The notes: generated by a model not told the origin, from the letters alone. Counted from the first letter of the stretch, positions 1 through 9,187 are shown. The stretch is 64,000 nt of DNA from CAIXSC01 sp046349915 (GCA_046349915.1 JAXMBL010000004.1:1054001-1118000); one strand, 5' to 3'. Numbers and translations are program-made.

Positions 1-1
1 G

Positions 2-133
2 GTTTCCCATAGCAGGGCTTTCCCCTTCTTGCCGGTGAGCGTCGTCAGCGAGTTCTTGAGTAAGCAAGGACTGATCGACGAGACATCCATTGTCCGTTCG
101 TTTGTCGAATGGGTTAGACGTCAGGCCAGTTGA
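2..133 (+). CDS. C-terminal end of an unrecognised protein (5' partial)
   Basis: An open frame enters from the left edge and ends at a TGA 26 bases before the next start codon. The 43 visible residues end in VEWVRRQAS. They contain a short amphipathic stretch (EFLSKQGLIDETSIV) that looks like a real protein end. No family can be named from this piece. It runs in the same direction as the next gene and probably belongs to the same transcript. The start and most of the protein lie outside the window. Confidence 0.45.
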   Translation, partial: VSHSRAFPFLPVSVVSEFLSKQGLIDETSIVRSFVEWVRRQAS

Positions 134-159
134 GTGATTTCATCCAAAGGACAGGAAAC

Positions 160-1215
160 ATGAGCACAGCTCGTAACAACTTCCCCAAACTTCATAACGC
201 GGCTTGGCCCGGCGTGGTTGGCAAGGGATCGCCCGATGCGGAACCCTTCATCGACCTCGACACGATGCTCGACCTGACCGCCGCCGCCGAAGTGGATGGC
301 GTGAAGTTCGATGGCGTCGACCTCTTCCTGTTCGATCCCCACGTCAGCATCGACTCAACCGATGACGATCTGAAGCGATTGGCCGAGCGAGTGACCAAGC
401 GAGGGTTGGTCATCGGTTCGGTCGTGGCGCCCGTGTGGCCGCCGACAGGCGGTGGGTCGGCGATGGGCAGCGAGGCGGATCGCAAGCAGTTCGTCGAGCA
501 AGTGCGGAAGGGCTGCCGAATCGCGAAGAAGCTCCGCGAACTCGGCGTTCGCCCCAACGGCGTCGTCCGGATTGACTCGGCGAGCGGCCCGCATGATTGG
601 TACAACGATCCCGAAGGGAACCAGAAGACGATTGCGGCCACGTTCCGAGCAGCGTGTGATGTGGCGGCCGACTTTGGCGAACGACTGGCGGCGGAAGGCG
701 AAATCTGCTGGGGCGGCATGCACAGCTGGCGACGCATGGTGCAGTTGCTCGAGTTGACTGATCGACCGGGGACGCTCGGTTTCCAGGCGGATATGGCCCA
801 CACGCTGCTGTACACCTTGGGCTACAACGCTCCCGAGGATCGAATTTTGCCCGTCGACTACGACTGGCAGGACGCCAGCAAGTTGGACGATGCGTTGCGC
901 ACGCTGACCGCGGCCCTTCGTCCCTGGACGATCGATTTCCACGTCGCCCAGAACGACGCGACGGTGAAAGGCTCGGGATCGCACGACAAGACAGGACGGC
1001 ATTGCTTGGCCAACGATCCCAACGGCAAGCTGAATATCGCTCACCATGCAGGTTTCTGGCTGCGAGACGGCTACGGCAACGTAACTCGCCGTATCCGCCA
1101 CATTTGCTGGGATGGCTGTATGTTCCCGAACGAAGTGATGTTCAAGAAGGAAACCTGGAACGACATCCTTCGCGCTTCGATCGCCGTTCGCGACGCACAC
1201 GGATGGCGTGAGTAA
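160..1215 (+). CDS. TIM-barrel sugar phosphate isomerase/epimerase-like protein
   Basis: A 351-residue protein that reads like a xylose isomerase-like TIM barrel (AP endonuclease 2 superfamily), a family of metal-dependent sugar isomerases and epimerases. Alternating strands and helices run through the length. Likely metal ligands are the Glu in AAEGEICWGG, the Asp and His in FQADMAH, and His in WTIDFHVAQND. No signal peptide is seen, so it should be cytoplasmic. The ATG at 160 was chosen over an upstream in-frame TTG (130) because an AAGGACAGGA stretch lies just before it. It overlaps the following dehydrogenase gene, so the two probably act in one carbohydrate or polyol pathway. The substrate cannot be told from the sequence. 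Confidence 0.8.
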   Translation: MSTARNNFPKLHNAAWPGVVGKGSPDAEPFIDLDTMLDLTAAAEVDGVKFDGVDLFLFDPHVSIDSTDDDLKRLAERVTKRGLVIGSVVAPVWPPTGGGSAMGSEADRKQFVEQVRKGCRIAKKLRELGVRPNGVVRIDSASGPHDWYNDPEGNQKTIAATFRAACDVAADFGERLAAEGEICWGGMHSWRRMVQLLELTDRPGTLGFQADMAHTLLYTLGYNAPEDRILPVDYDWQDASKLDDALRTLTAALRPWTIDFHVAQNDATVKGSGSHDKTGRHCLANDPNGKLNIAHHAGFWLRDGYGNVTRRIRHICWDGCMFPNEVMFKKETWNDILRASIAVRDAHGWRE

Positions 1216-2026
1216 GCCCATGGATCTGAAGCTCCAAGGGAACGTAGTGGTTGTGCTGGGCGGGGCGAGTGGAATTGGGCTCGCCATCGGTCGTGCCGCC
1301 TCGCAGGAGGGGGCGATCGTCGCGTTAGCGGATCGCTCGCCGACAGTCGCCGAACGAGCGGCCGACCTGTTTCTCGAAACGGGTTGTCGCGCGGTGGGAC
1401 ACGTGCTCGACGTCACCGATTGCTCGGCCGTGGAACGCTATGCCGCTAGTTTGGAGCAGGCCGAGGGGCGAGTGGATCACGTGGTCTACGCGGCGGGAAT
1501 GGGGTCCGGCAAGTTCGGCTTCCCTTTCTGGAATCTCTCGCCCAGCGATTGGCCCCGTGTGCTCGACGTGAACCTGGTAGGCGCCGTGAATGCCGCCCAC
1601 GCCTTCGCCCCTAAGCTCGCCGCCGCTCGCTCCGGCACGTTGCTATTCATCTCGTCAGTCGCGGCTCAGATCGGCTCGCAGACCGATCCTCCCTATAGCG
1701 CGGCAAAAGCCGCACTCATCAATTTCGCTCAATGCGCCGCCAAGGATTTAGCGCCCTACGACGTGCGAGTCAACGTGATTTGCCCCGGTATGGTACAGAC
1801 GCCGCTCAACCGCGCGGTGTGGCAAGCGTGGCACGATAGTCAACCACTCGAGTTGCGTCGGTCCTACGACGACTGGGCGGGTGAGAAAGTGAAGAAGGTC
1901 GCGCCGCTCGGGCGCTGGCAAACGCCCGAAGACATCGCGGCGCTCGCGGTCTTTCTGGCTTCACCACAAGCTCGCAACATCACGGGCCAGACGATGAATG
2001 TCGACGGCGGCCAAGTCATGCACTAG
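1208..2026 (+). CDS. SDR family oxidoreductase
   Basis: A classical short-chain dehydrogenase/reductase of 272 residues, normal for the family. The cofactor-binding glycine motif is GGASGIG near the N-terminus. The catalytic Ser lies in LLFISSVAA and the YxxxK pair is PPYSAAK. The C-terminal segment ending in NVDGGQVMH is typical of the family. The GTG start overlaps the upstream isomerase-like gene by 8 bases; an ATG four codons later (1220) is an equally good start. Translational coupling suggests it oxidises or reduces the substrate or product of the upstream enzyme. NAD(P)(H) dependence is from family knowledge; the substrate is unknown. Confidence 0.87.
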   Translation: MSKPMDLKLQGNVVVVLGGASGIGLAIGRAASQEGAIVALADRSPTVAERAADLFLETGCRAVGHVLDVTDCSAVERYAASLEQAEGRVDHVVYAAGMGSGKFGFPFWNLSPSDWPRVLDVNLVGAVNAAHAFAPKLAAARSGTLLFISSVAAQIGSQTDPPYSAAKAALINFAQCAAKDLAPYDVRVNVICPGMVQTPLNRAVWQAWHDSQPLELRRSYDDWAGEKVKKVAPLGRWQTPEDIAALAVFLASPQARNITGQTMNVDGGQVMH

Positions 2027-2064
2027 CGCTTGTGTTACAGCCCGCTCGCTAAACCACTGATCTT

Positions 2065-3184
2065 GCGAGCCATCCAGTGATGGTTGGACCACGAATTGCT
2101 CGAATCGGACGAATAAGAGATTAGCGTTGCGTTCGTGGCACGCGACGAACTCCTTGTTACTTGGGATGGGAACGATCCGAGCAAGTGCGATGCCGCCCAG
2201 CGGAATCTCCACCACTCCGTCAGGATTCGTGAGATTCGCGCGATTCGTGGTCGCCCATCTTCCGCGGCTCACTGCGGTGAACTCGGTCGCGAGCCATGCA
2301 GTGATGGTTGAACCACGAATTGCTCGAATCGAACGCATGAGGGATTAGCGTTGCGTTCGTGGTACGCGACGGGCGCCTTGTTGCTTGGGATGGGGACGAT
2401 CCAAACAGGTGCGATGCCGCCCAGCGGAATCTCCACCACTCCGTCAGGATTCGTGTGATTCGCGCGATTCGTGGTCGCTCATCTTCCGCGGCTCACTGCT
2501 GCGAACTCGGTCGCGAGCCATGCAGTGATGGTTGGACCACGAATTGCTCGAATCGAACGCATGAGGGATTAGCGTTGCGTTCGTGGTACGCGACGGGCGC
2601 CTTGTTGCTTGGGATGGGGACGATCCAAACAGGTGCGATGACGTCCCACATCTTCCCCGCCGCTCCGTCAGGATTCGTGTGATTCGCGCGATTCGTGGTC
2701 GCTTACCTTCCGGGGCTCACTGCCGTGAAGTCGGGCGCGAGCCATCCAGTGATGGTTGGACCACGAATTGCTCGAATCGAACGAATGAGAGATTAGCGTT
2801 GCGTTCGTGGCACGCGACGAACTCCTTGTTACTTGGGATGGGAACGATCCGAGCAAGTGCGATGCCGCCCAGCGGATTCTCCACCACTCCGTCAGGATTC
2901 GTGAGATTCGTGAGATTCGTAGTCGCTTATCTTCCGTGGTTTACCGCTGAGGACTCGGTCGCGAGCCATGCAGTGATGGTTGGACCACGAATCGCTCGAA
3001 TCGAACGAATGAGAGGTCTGAGTTGCATTCGTGGTACGCGCCGAGTGCTTTGTTGCTTGGGATGAGGACGATCCGCATAAGTGCGAAAGCGTCGAGTGGA
3101 TTCTCCATCACTCCGTCAGGATTCGTGAGATTCGTGAGATTCGTGGTCGCTTATCTTCCGTGGTTCACCGCTGCGAACGAGGTC
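2065..3184. repeat. Tandem array of five 224-bp units with inverted ends
   Basis: The word GCGAGCCAT recurs at 2065, 2289, 2513, 2737 and 2961, exactly 224 bases apart, and the array breaks off near 3185. Each unit holds a segment of about 166 bases (2087-2252 in the first). That segment starts GACCACGAATTGCTCGAAT and ends GCGATTCGTGGTC, so its 28-base ends are imperfect inverted repeats. The right end is itself three 9-base steps of GATTCGTGN. Units differ by scattered substitutions. 224 is not a multiple of 3, so open frames here change from unit to unit and are not credible genes. It lies between convergent SDR and DinB genes. Confidence 0.9.
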
Positions 3185-3190
3185 GCCAGG

Positions 3191-3679
3191 CTACTCTTCG
3201 TAGACCGAGGTGACTGGCACTCCGGCGAGTCGCAGGTAAGTTGCCAAGACGCCTCGATGATGAGCAGAGTGGCTGAAGACCCACTTTCTCAGGCAGTCCC
3301 CCTTTTTCATGGTAAACAGGGTTTGCCCTCCCATCTTGAGCGACCAGGGTTGGCTCATCACGGAATCGGGAGTTCCTCGCAAAGCCTCCATGGCCTGGCG
3401 TTGGTTGACGTCGAAATGCTCCAGGATCTGTTGCGTGCTTTCGGCCGGAGGAGTGACGTAGGGTTCGCCGCCCACAGGAGCGATATCCCATTCTGTCTGA
3501 GTGAGAATGCCCGGTATCCAACTGATGATCTCGACGAGATGAGCGGCGTTCCAGCCGATCGTATGGAGATCGGCCGCCGGTTGCCAATTCAATTTGTCGT
3601 GGGGGATCTTTGCCAAGAGCCTCCGAGTCATAGCCATTTCTTCTGTCAGCTCGTTGGCCATCCATTCCGCGATCTGCAT
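3191..3679 (-). CDS. DinB/YfiT-like putative metalloenzyme
   Basis: A 162-residue protein of normal DinB-superfamily length. These are four-helix bundles that usually bind a metal through three histidines; many are thiol transferases or hydrolases of unknown substrate. Candidate ligands are His47 (WNAAHLVE) and His137/His140/His141 in FSHSAHHRGVL, the usual C-terminal motif. No signal peptide is visible. It stands alone, transcribed toward the 224-bp repeat array, and an AGAAGGGA stretch precedes the ATG. The family is a confident call; the function is not known. Confidence 0.8.
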   Translation of the reverse strand: MQIAEWMANELTEEMAMTRRLLAKIPHDKLNWQPAADLHTIGWNAAHLVEIISWIPGILTQTEWDIAPVGGEPYVTPPAESTQQILEHFDVNQRQAMEALRGTPDSVMSQPWSLKMGGQTLFTMKKGDCLRKWVFSHSAHHRGVLATYLRLAGVPVTSVYEE

Positions 3680-3851
3680 GTAAGTGGTCCCTTCTCTAAA
3701 TCACGTCGCTTAGCAACCCGTGTAGCACGTACTAGCCCTTCTTGGGTGGGTTGACTAATCCTCTAACGCCCGCCGACAGTTTCAGCTCTAGAGAAACAGA
3801 ATTCAAGCATGGCATGAGCGATGTTCGTCTTGCGGCTCGAGCGAGCGAAGA

Positions 3852-4961
3852 TCAGGCCGTCAATTGTCCGCAGCCGGCGGCGATCTCGATCCCTCGCCGT
3901 TGGCGAACCGTGCTCGGAATTCCCCAACCTCGTAGCGTCGACTGAAACGACTCGGCGGCTTCGTCCCGAGAAGACTCGCCCAAGTATCCACGAGTGGGAT
4001 TGAGTGGGATCAGATTGACGTGTGCCGACAAACCTTGCAACAACTGTCCCAATTGGTTGGCTTGTTCGCAGGTGTCGTTTACTCCCGCAATCAGCGTCCA
4101 CTCGAAGAAAATGCGTCGGTCGAGCGCCTGGGAATAATAGCGACAGGCAGAGATGAGTTCAGCCAACGGCCACGCGCGAGCGGTCGGTACGATAGCGGCT
4201 CGCTCCGCTTGAGTGGCGGCATGTAACGAGACGGCCAGCGAGTAGGGACGACGCTCATCGGCCAGACGAATAATGCCCGGAATCACACCGACGGTGCTGA
4301 TCGTGATCTGTTTGGCGCCGAGTGCGAAGCCGCCCGGATCGTGCATGATGTCGCACGCTCGCAGAACTTCGTCGTAATTCAGCAGCGGTTCCCCCATTCC
4401 CATTAACACAATGTTGCGCACTCGTTGTGTCAACGGCGGCAGGGAGAATTGATTGGATTTGGAGGAGTGGAGTTCTGGATTGCTGGTGGGGTGAGTTGCG
4501 ACGGGGGCGCCCAGGGGACGTCTCAGCAGATCACGCTGCGCGAACAGCACTTGAGCCACTATTTCGTCCGCGCTCAGGTCGCGACGAAAACCCCACTGTC
4601 CCGTGGCGCAAAACACGCAGCCAAGCGCACAACCAACTTGCGAACTGACGCAGACGGTGTTGCGGTCCTGATAGTGCATCAACACCGACTCGACCGTCTG
4701 GCCGTCGGACAGCGCTAGCAGGTACTTGCGCGCGAGATGATCGTCCGCGGCCGACTCGCGAACCAATTGGAAGTTCGTCAGTCGCACGCCTTGATGCAAC
4801 TGCTGGACTAGCTTCGGCGGAAGTGTTGGCAGATCGGCCAGTGACTCGATACGCCGACGATAGAGCGCCGACCACAACGTGCGCGCGTGGGACGTCGACT
4901 GCCGCCAGCTGATAAACAACTGGTCGAGTTCCTGGCGGGTGAGGCGATAGAGGTCGAGCAT
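3852..4961 (-). CDS. rlmN: Dual-specificity RNA methyltransferase RlmN (radical SAM)
   Basis: RlmN uses a radical SAM mechanism to methylate C2 of an adenosine in 23S rRNA (A2503 in E. coli) and in some tRNAs. The 369-residue length fits. The iron-sulfur motif CxxxCxxC is Cys111, Cys115 and Cys118 (GCALGCVFCATG). The methyl-carrying Cys near the C-terminus is Cys364 in IEIAAGCGQL. The motif IVLMGMGEPLLNYDEV is the conserved GEPLxN block. A short extra loop rich in Ser and Pro (around residues 152-172) precedes it. It stands alone between DinB and a small lipoprotein gene. Confidence 0.93.
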   Translation of the reverse strand: MLDLYRLTRQELDQLFISWRQSTSHARTLWSALYRRRIESLADLPTLPPKLVQQLHQGVRLTNFQLVRESAADDHLARKYLLALSDGQTVESVLMHYQDRNTVCVSSQVGCALGCVFCATGQWGFRRDLSADEIVAQVLFAQRDLLRRPLGAPVATHPTSNPELHSSKSNQFSLPPLTQRVRNIVLMGMGEPLLNYDEVLRACDIMHDPGGFALGAKQITISTVGVIPGIIRLADERRPYSLAVSLHAATQAERAAIVPTARAWPLAELISACRYYSQALDRRIFFEWTLIAGVNDTCEQANQLGQLLQGLSAHVNLIPLNPTRGYLGESSRDEAAESFQSTLRGWGIPSTVRQRRGIEIAAGCGQLTA

Positions 4962-5059
4962 CGGCGACCGCTCGTACGTGGTTTACAGGGTGATGACCGC
5001 TGCTCCATCGTAGTGCGAACCTCGGGGAACGCGAGCCCAGATCACCCGGCGCGGCTGTC

Positions 5060-5365
5060 TCACTCGGCGGCAGGCATTTCCGTTTCGGTTTCGTCGACGG
5101 GCGGCTGCGGCGCGGGTTCGACGGGTTGAGCGTCGCCGGGCTCGACTAATTCAGGCGCGCCGTCCGCCTCGGCCGGATTGAAAGATGTAATCTGAATCTC
5201 AGCCGGCTCGAACGCCGAACCTACTCGTCCGCGACAGCGATCCATGCGATCCCAGCGACCGCCATAAGCTCCGTAATCGTAGTCTGTCGGGGAGCTACAA
5301 ATGGCGCAGCCCGTGGAAGCGGCGAGCAGCAAGCCTGCGACACTCAACACGATGCGGCGTACCAT
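5060..5365 (-). CDS. Small lipoprotein with proline/acid-rich tail
   Basis: A 101-residue protein with a lipoprotein signal: MVRR, a hydrophobic stretch, then the lipobox AASTGC with the acylated Cys at about residue 20. The mature part has a Tyr/Gly-rich patch (YDYGAYGGRW), then GRVGSAFEPAE, and a tail of Pro, Glu and Ala (VEPAPQPPVDETETEMP). Short lipoproteins with this GSAFEP pattern are, from memory, common in planctomycetes, but no function is known to me. The protein should sit on a periplasm-facing membrane. It follows rlmN's start by about 100 bases on the same strand and lies upstream of it. Confidence 0.7.
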   Translation of the reverse strand: MVRRIVLSVAGLLLAASTGCAICSSPTDYDYGAYGGRWDRMDRCRGRVGSAFEPAEIQITSFNPAEADGAPELVEPGDAQPVEPAPQPPVDETETEMPAAE

Positions 5366-5523
5366 GACCGTGCCTCAATAGAACCCCAAACTGGCCGCGA
5401 ACGCCTGGACAACGAGTTCGCGGCGGAAATCTGTAGATATTGTCGGCCAGTTCCGGTGGTATGCTTGAGGTGGACTTTGACGACTACGCCGATTTTTCCG
5501 CCGTACGGAGAAAGCCCCTCGTA

Positions 5524-5762
5524 CGACGGACTTCTAGTCCGTCGAACCGTGCCTTACCGAACGGGTTGCACGGCAGTCCGCGAGGGCTGTGGCGGAGCGA
5601 CGGACAAGAAGTCCGTCGTACGGATGTAGCCCGCTCACTTCGTGAGCGGAAAGCCGCGTTGCCCGAGTGCGCCCATCGCCGTCCGCCAAGCCGCGTCGCC
5701 AGCCGATGGACACGCTGCGATCGCCGCTAGAACGACTAAAGCGACGGACTAGAAGTCCGTCG
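5524..5762. repeat. Cluster of three 21-bp REP-like palindromes
   Basis: The stretch 5366-5782 has no credible gene. It holds three near-identical palindromes, CGACGGACT-TCT-AGTCCGTCG (5524-5544), CGACGGAC-AAGAA-GTCCGTCG (5598-5618) and CGACGGACT-AGA-AGTCCGTCG (5742-5762), each flanked by GTAC on one side. A different hairpin, CCGCTCAC-TTC-GTGAGCGG, sits at 5631-5649. The 21-bp word recurs at 16431, 16503, 16536, 38651, 39234 and 62963. Confidence 0.85.
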
Positions 5763-5782
5763 TACATTGGACTGCCACCAAA

Positions 5783-6592
5783 TCAAGCGACCAAAAGGCT
5801 CGATTGGCCTCGGTGTAGCACCGTTGTGATGTCCGTAAGTCTCTTGATGGCAATGGCTTCTGGCGGTTTTTCGGATGCGCCCACCGCTATCGATACCAGT
5901 TCGGCTTGGCGAGCGGCGTGCAGTTCCATCGAGCAATTCGAGACGAACGCAATTCGCGAGTGCGGTGTTTGCAGTTGAGCGATAAGTGCTTGGAAGGCGT
6001 TGTCGTCGGGCAGGACATGCCCCGTATCTCGTGAACCAACGATCGCATGCAAGTGGTGGCAGATTCCCAGTCGTTCGAAACGGTCTATCAGTTCGCAAGG
6101 AGCGACATGCGAGTTCACGATCACTCCGAGTTGGAGACCGGACGCGGCGAGTCGCTCCAGAGTGTTTGCGACTCCGGGGAGCAAACGCAGGTTCGACTCG
6201 TGGCTTCGCCAACGCGAATACCCAGCCGCCTCAACCTCCTTGATCTGCGAGCGGCTCAGCCCAATTTCGGCGAGCATGGAGCGCAGCGATTGCCAGTAAT
6301 CCGCTTGTCCCACGTAAGCGGACCGCAGGCCATCGCGTTCGAGGAGGCAGCGGAACGACGAGTATTCGGTGCGAACTCCCAGGCGATTCAGCAGTTGCAC
6401 GAGCCAGCGAGCGAACGCGGAGTCGTCGTACAAGATGCCGGAGGGGGAGAAGACGACCATCTCCACCTGCGACTCAAGACCAACCTCGGCGGTGTGAGGC
6501 CGATCGAGTGACAAGATGGCCTGGGTCGCGTCGAGTGGTTGCTCGAAGTCGATGGAATAAAACCAATCGGGGATAGGACTCATGCGGTGCAT
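5783..6592 (-). CDS. HAD-like protein with degenerate catalytic motifs
   Basis: A 269-residue protein with the layout of a haloacid dehalogenase-like hydrolase: a first strand, a helical cap, then a Rossmann-like core. Motif I, normally DxDxT, reads VVFSPSGILYDD, so the nucleophile Asp is replaced by Ser. Motif II is kept as VIVNSH. The motif III Lys region reads VLPDDNAFQ and motif IV reads IAFVSNCSMELHAA, without the usual acidic pair. The fold call is fairly sure, but phosphatase activity by the normal mechanism is unlikely; it may bind a ligand or partner instead. It is divergent from the hydrolase gene at 6707. Confidence 0.65.
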   Translation of the reverse strand: MHRMSPIPDWFYSIDFEQPLDATQAILSLDRPHTAEVGLESQVEMVVFSPSGILYDDSAFARWLVQLLNRLGVRTEYSSFRCLLERDGLRSAYVGQADYWQSLRSMLAEIGLSRSQIKEVEAAGYSRWRSHESNLRLLPGVANTLERLAASGLQLGVIVNSHVAPCELIDRFERLGICHHLHAIVGSRDTGHVLPDDNAFQALIAQLQTPHSRIAFVSNCSMELHAARQAELVSIAVGASEKPPEAIAIKRLTDITTVLHRGQSSLLVA

Positions 6593-6706
6593 GAAGCCCT
6601 CAACGGGCCTCTCCGAAGAGCGGATGAATTCACCGAGCCCTGATTGGATCGGCGGGTGGACCGGCTAGACTTTAACGGTCTTGCCGATCCTAACAGGAGA
6701 CTCGCC

Positions 6707-9130
6707 ATGCGAATGTCGCAGTTAATTGCGGTTGGCTGCATGATTGTCGGTTTGGGAACGTTTGAGTTGAGCGCGATTGAAGCGGACCAGCCGAGCAGAA
6801 AGGAGCGACCGAAAACCACGGCCGAGCGTTTGACCCGCTGGCACGCGGCGATTGAAGGCGATGCGCCGGCCGACAACCCGCTCCAAGGCATGTGGAGTCG
6901 CGACCTGCGAGAACGAAGACGCGCCATCGTGCGCGAAGATGTCGCGGCCTGGGAATCGCTCAAGTCACGCGAGGACTGGGAGAGATTGCGCGAGGAACGT
7001 CTGGAGAAGTTGCGGCGGGCGATTGGGGATTTTCCACCCCCGCCCAGCGATCTTCGTGGGCGTGTCACTCGGACGCATGACGGCGAAGGGTATCGAGTGG
7101 AGTGTTGGGTGTTTGAGAGTCGACCCGGTCTTTGGGTGACGGCAAACGTTTACCGCCCTCAGCCTGCTCGCGATTCGATGCCAGGCATTCTGATCTGTCA
7201 CAGTCATCATCGACCGAAGACGCAAGATGAGCTCCAGGAGATGGGCGCTACGTGGGCGCGAGCTGGGTGTGTGGTGATTGTGCCTGACATGTTGGGGCAT
7301 GGCGAGCGACGGCAGCATCCGTTTCGTACTGCCGACGATTGGCCAACGGCTTTCCGCATCGATCGTCAGGACTATCAGTTTCGCTACAACCTCGGCATGC
7401 AGTTGCATTTGATCGGCGACAGTCTGATGGGCTGGTTTGCCTGGGATTTGTCACGCTGCGTCGATTGGTTGCTTACTCAACCTGGAGTCGATCGGCAGCG
7501 GATTGCTCTACTGGGAGCGGTTGCTGGAGGAGGCGACCCCGCCGCCGTCGCCGCGGCGCTCGACCGCCGCATCACGGTGGCCGTGCCCTTTAACTTTGGT
7601 GGGCCGCAGCCTGAGTCGGAATATCCCTTGCCGGCCGACGCGGCGAGTTCCTTCAACTACGTCGGCGGCGGCAGTTTTGAATCGACTCGCAATCTGACCG
7701 GAACCGGTGCGGGAAAGTTCTTCCCTTGGGTCATCGTCGGCGCCATAGCGCCTCGACCATTGGTCTACGCTCACGAGTTCACTTGGGATCGAGAACGTGA
7801 TCCTGTATGGAAGCGACTCGAAAAGATCTACTCGTGGTATGGAAAACCGGGAGACTTATCGTCGACGAATGGTTGGGGAAAAGTGACGCAGTCGTCGTCC
7901 GAGGCATCGCATTGCACGAACATCGGACGACCTCATCGCAAGGCGATTCACGCGGCGTTTGAGAGTTGGCTCGCGATTCCCACTCCCGAACTCGAATGGA
8001 CAAGGCGACTCGAAGCAAAGCAGCTATGGTGCGTAGAAGGAAACGACGCAGCCAAAGAAGTGAAATTGACGCCCGTTGTCGAGTTGGCAAAGCAGGTCGC
8101 GATGGAACGAGGGAACGCGTTTCAGCAACGGTTGGCCAAGGCGGAGCCCGATCAGCGTCGCGTTCTCTTGCGCGAGGCGTGGCGAGAACGATTAGCGCTT
8201 CAGACGCCGTCCACTGCGCCGACATTTACCGCGATCAAGGTGGCAGGCGATGATCCGCGTGTGGTGCGTGGTTGGCTAAAGATGGAGCGAGAGATGACCC
8301 TGCCGGTCACACTGCTCTTGCCTGACTCCCCGCAGGCCGCCGAAAAGCCTGACGGCAAGAGTGATGGGAAGTCGACGGCGTCGACGAAGGCGCCGGTTGT
8401 GGTTGTCATCTGTCAGCAGGGACAGGCCGGATTGCTGAAACACCGAACCGCCGAGATCGCCCAGTTGCTCGACAACGGTTTCGCCGTTTGCTTACCAGAC
8501 TTGCGTGGGTGTGGCGCATCGCAAGCAGATGCGGGGCGAGGCCGACGCAGTTCCGCCACCTCGCTGTCCTCCAGCGAGCTTTTGCTGGGTGGGACGGCTT
8601 TAGGCGGTCAACTTCACGATTTGCTCGCCGTGTTGCTATGGCTGAAGGACCGACCCGAAGTGAAACAGGACAGCGTCGGAATCTGGGGTGAGTCGTTAGT
8701 GGAAGCGAATGGCCCCAATGTGCGGACCGATACTCCACACGATGCGAGCCCTGAAGCCAAGATTGGCGAACCAGGCGCGGGCGTGCTCGCGCTGTTGGCC
8801 AGTTTGTTCGATGACCGAGTCGAACGAGTGCTCGCTCGCGGGATGATCGGCGGCTATACGACATTTCTTGATGGGCCGTTCGTTCATGTACCGCACGACG
8901 TGGTGGTTCCTGGTGCGTTGACTTTGGGAGATTTGGCGGATGTAGCTGCCGTTGCTGGCCCTGCGGCGTTGCGGCTGGATCGCGTGATTGATGCCGCCAA
9001 CCGTCCTCTGGATCAAGAACGATTGAGTGCCTTATGGAGCAGAACGCGTCAGGCGTACACGACTCGAAAGGCTTCTTTGCAACTTCAGGGTGCAGCGGTG
9101 GAACCAGCGGACTGGTTCCGAGGCGATTGA
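6707..9130 (+). CDS. Exported two-part alpha/beta hydrolase (acetyl-xylan-esterase-like)
   Basis: An 807-residue protein from the ATG at 6707, chosen because AACAGGAGA precedes it and a signal peptide follows (MRMSQLIAVGCMIVGLG...). The first half (about residues 60-430) resembles large planctomycete acetyl-xylan-esterase-like hydrolases, with GILICHSHH and VPDMLGHGERR. Its expected GxSxG nucleophile site reads LLGAVAGGGDP, so the Ser is missing. The second half starts a new hydrolase-like unit at VVVVICQQGQAG and PDLRGCGASQ, and carries an intact-looking GIWGESLVEAN elbow. It is likely periplasmic or surface-located and may act on acylated polysaccharide. A DUF1080 gene follows after 57 bases. 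Confidence 0.75.
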   Translation: MRMSQLIAVGCMIVGLGTFELSAIEADQPSRKERPKTTAERLTRWHAAIEGDAPADNPLQGMWSRDLRERRRAIVREDVAAWESLKSREDWERLREERLEKLRRAIGDFPPPPSDLRGRVTRTHDGEGYRVECWVFESRPGLWVTANVYRPQPARDSMPGILICHSHHRPKTQDELQEMGATWARAGCVVIVPDMLGHGERRQHPFRTADDWPTAFRIDRQDYQFRYNLGMQLHLIGDSLMGWFAWDLSRCVDWLLTQPGVDRQRIALLGAVAGGGDPAAVAAALDRRITVAVPFNFGGPQPESEYPLPADAASSFNYVGGGSFESTRNLTGTGAGKFFPWVIVGAIAPRPLVYAHEFTWDRERDPVWKRLEKIYSWYGKPGDLSSTNGWGKVTQSSSEASHCTNIGRPHRKAIHAAFESWLAIPTPELEWTRRLEAKQLWCVEGNDAAKEVKLTPVVELAKQVAMERGNAFQQRLAKAEPDQRRVLLREAWRERLALQTPSTAPTFTAIKVAGDDPRVVRGWLKMEREMTLPVTLLLPDSPQAAEKPDGKSDGKSTASTKAPVVVVICQQGQAGLLKHRTAEIAQLLDNGFAVCLPDLRGCGASQADAGRGRRSSATSLSSSELLLGGTALGGQLHDLLAVLLWLKDRPEVKQDSVGIWGESLVEANGPNVRTDTPHDASPEAKIGEPGAGVLALLASLFDDRVERVLARGMIGGYTTFLDGPFVHVPHDVVVPGALTLGDLADVAAVAGPAALRLDRVIDAANRPLDQERLSALWSRTRQAYTTRKASLQLQGAAVEPADWFRGD

Positions 9131-9187
9131 GCCGGCGCTTCAGCCGGCGCTTGCGATTACTCTTTGACGAAGGTAGAACCAAAAACC

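Noticed and set aside
355..1416. Leftward open frame of 353 codons opposite the isomerase and SDR genes
   Set aside because: Antisense to two well-supported genes; no motif and no start signal.
2065..3184. Possible CRISPR or rRNA/tRNA-like array
   Set aside because: Units are 224 bp without spacers of differing sequence, and no tRNA cloverleaf or rRNA word was found.
2127..3754. Several open frames of 60-243 codons inside the 224-bp array
   Set aside because: They are shifted copies of the repeat unit; 224 is not a multiple of three, so their products change between units, and they have no family pattern or ribosome-binding site.
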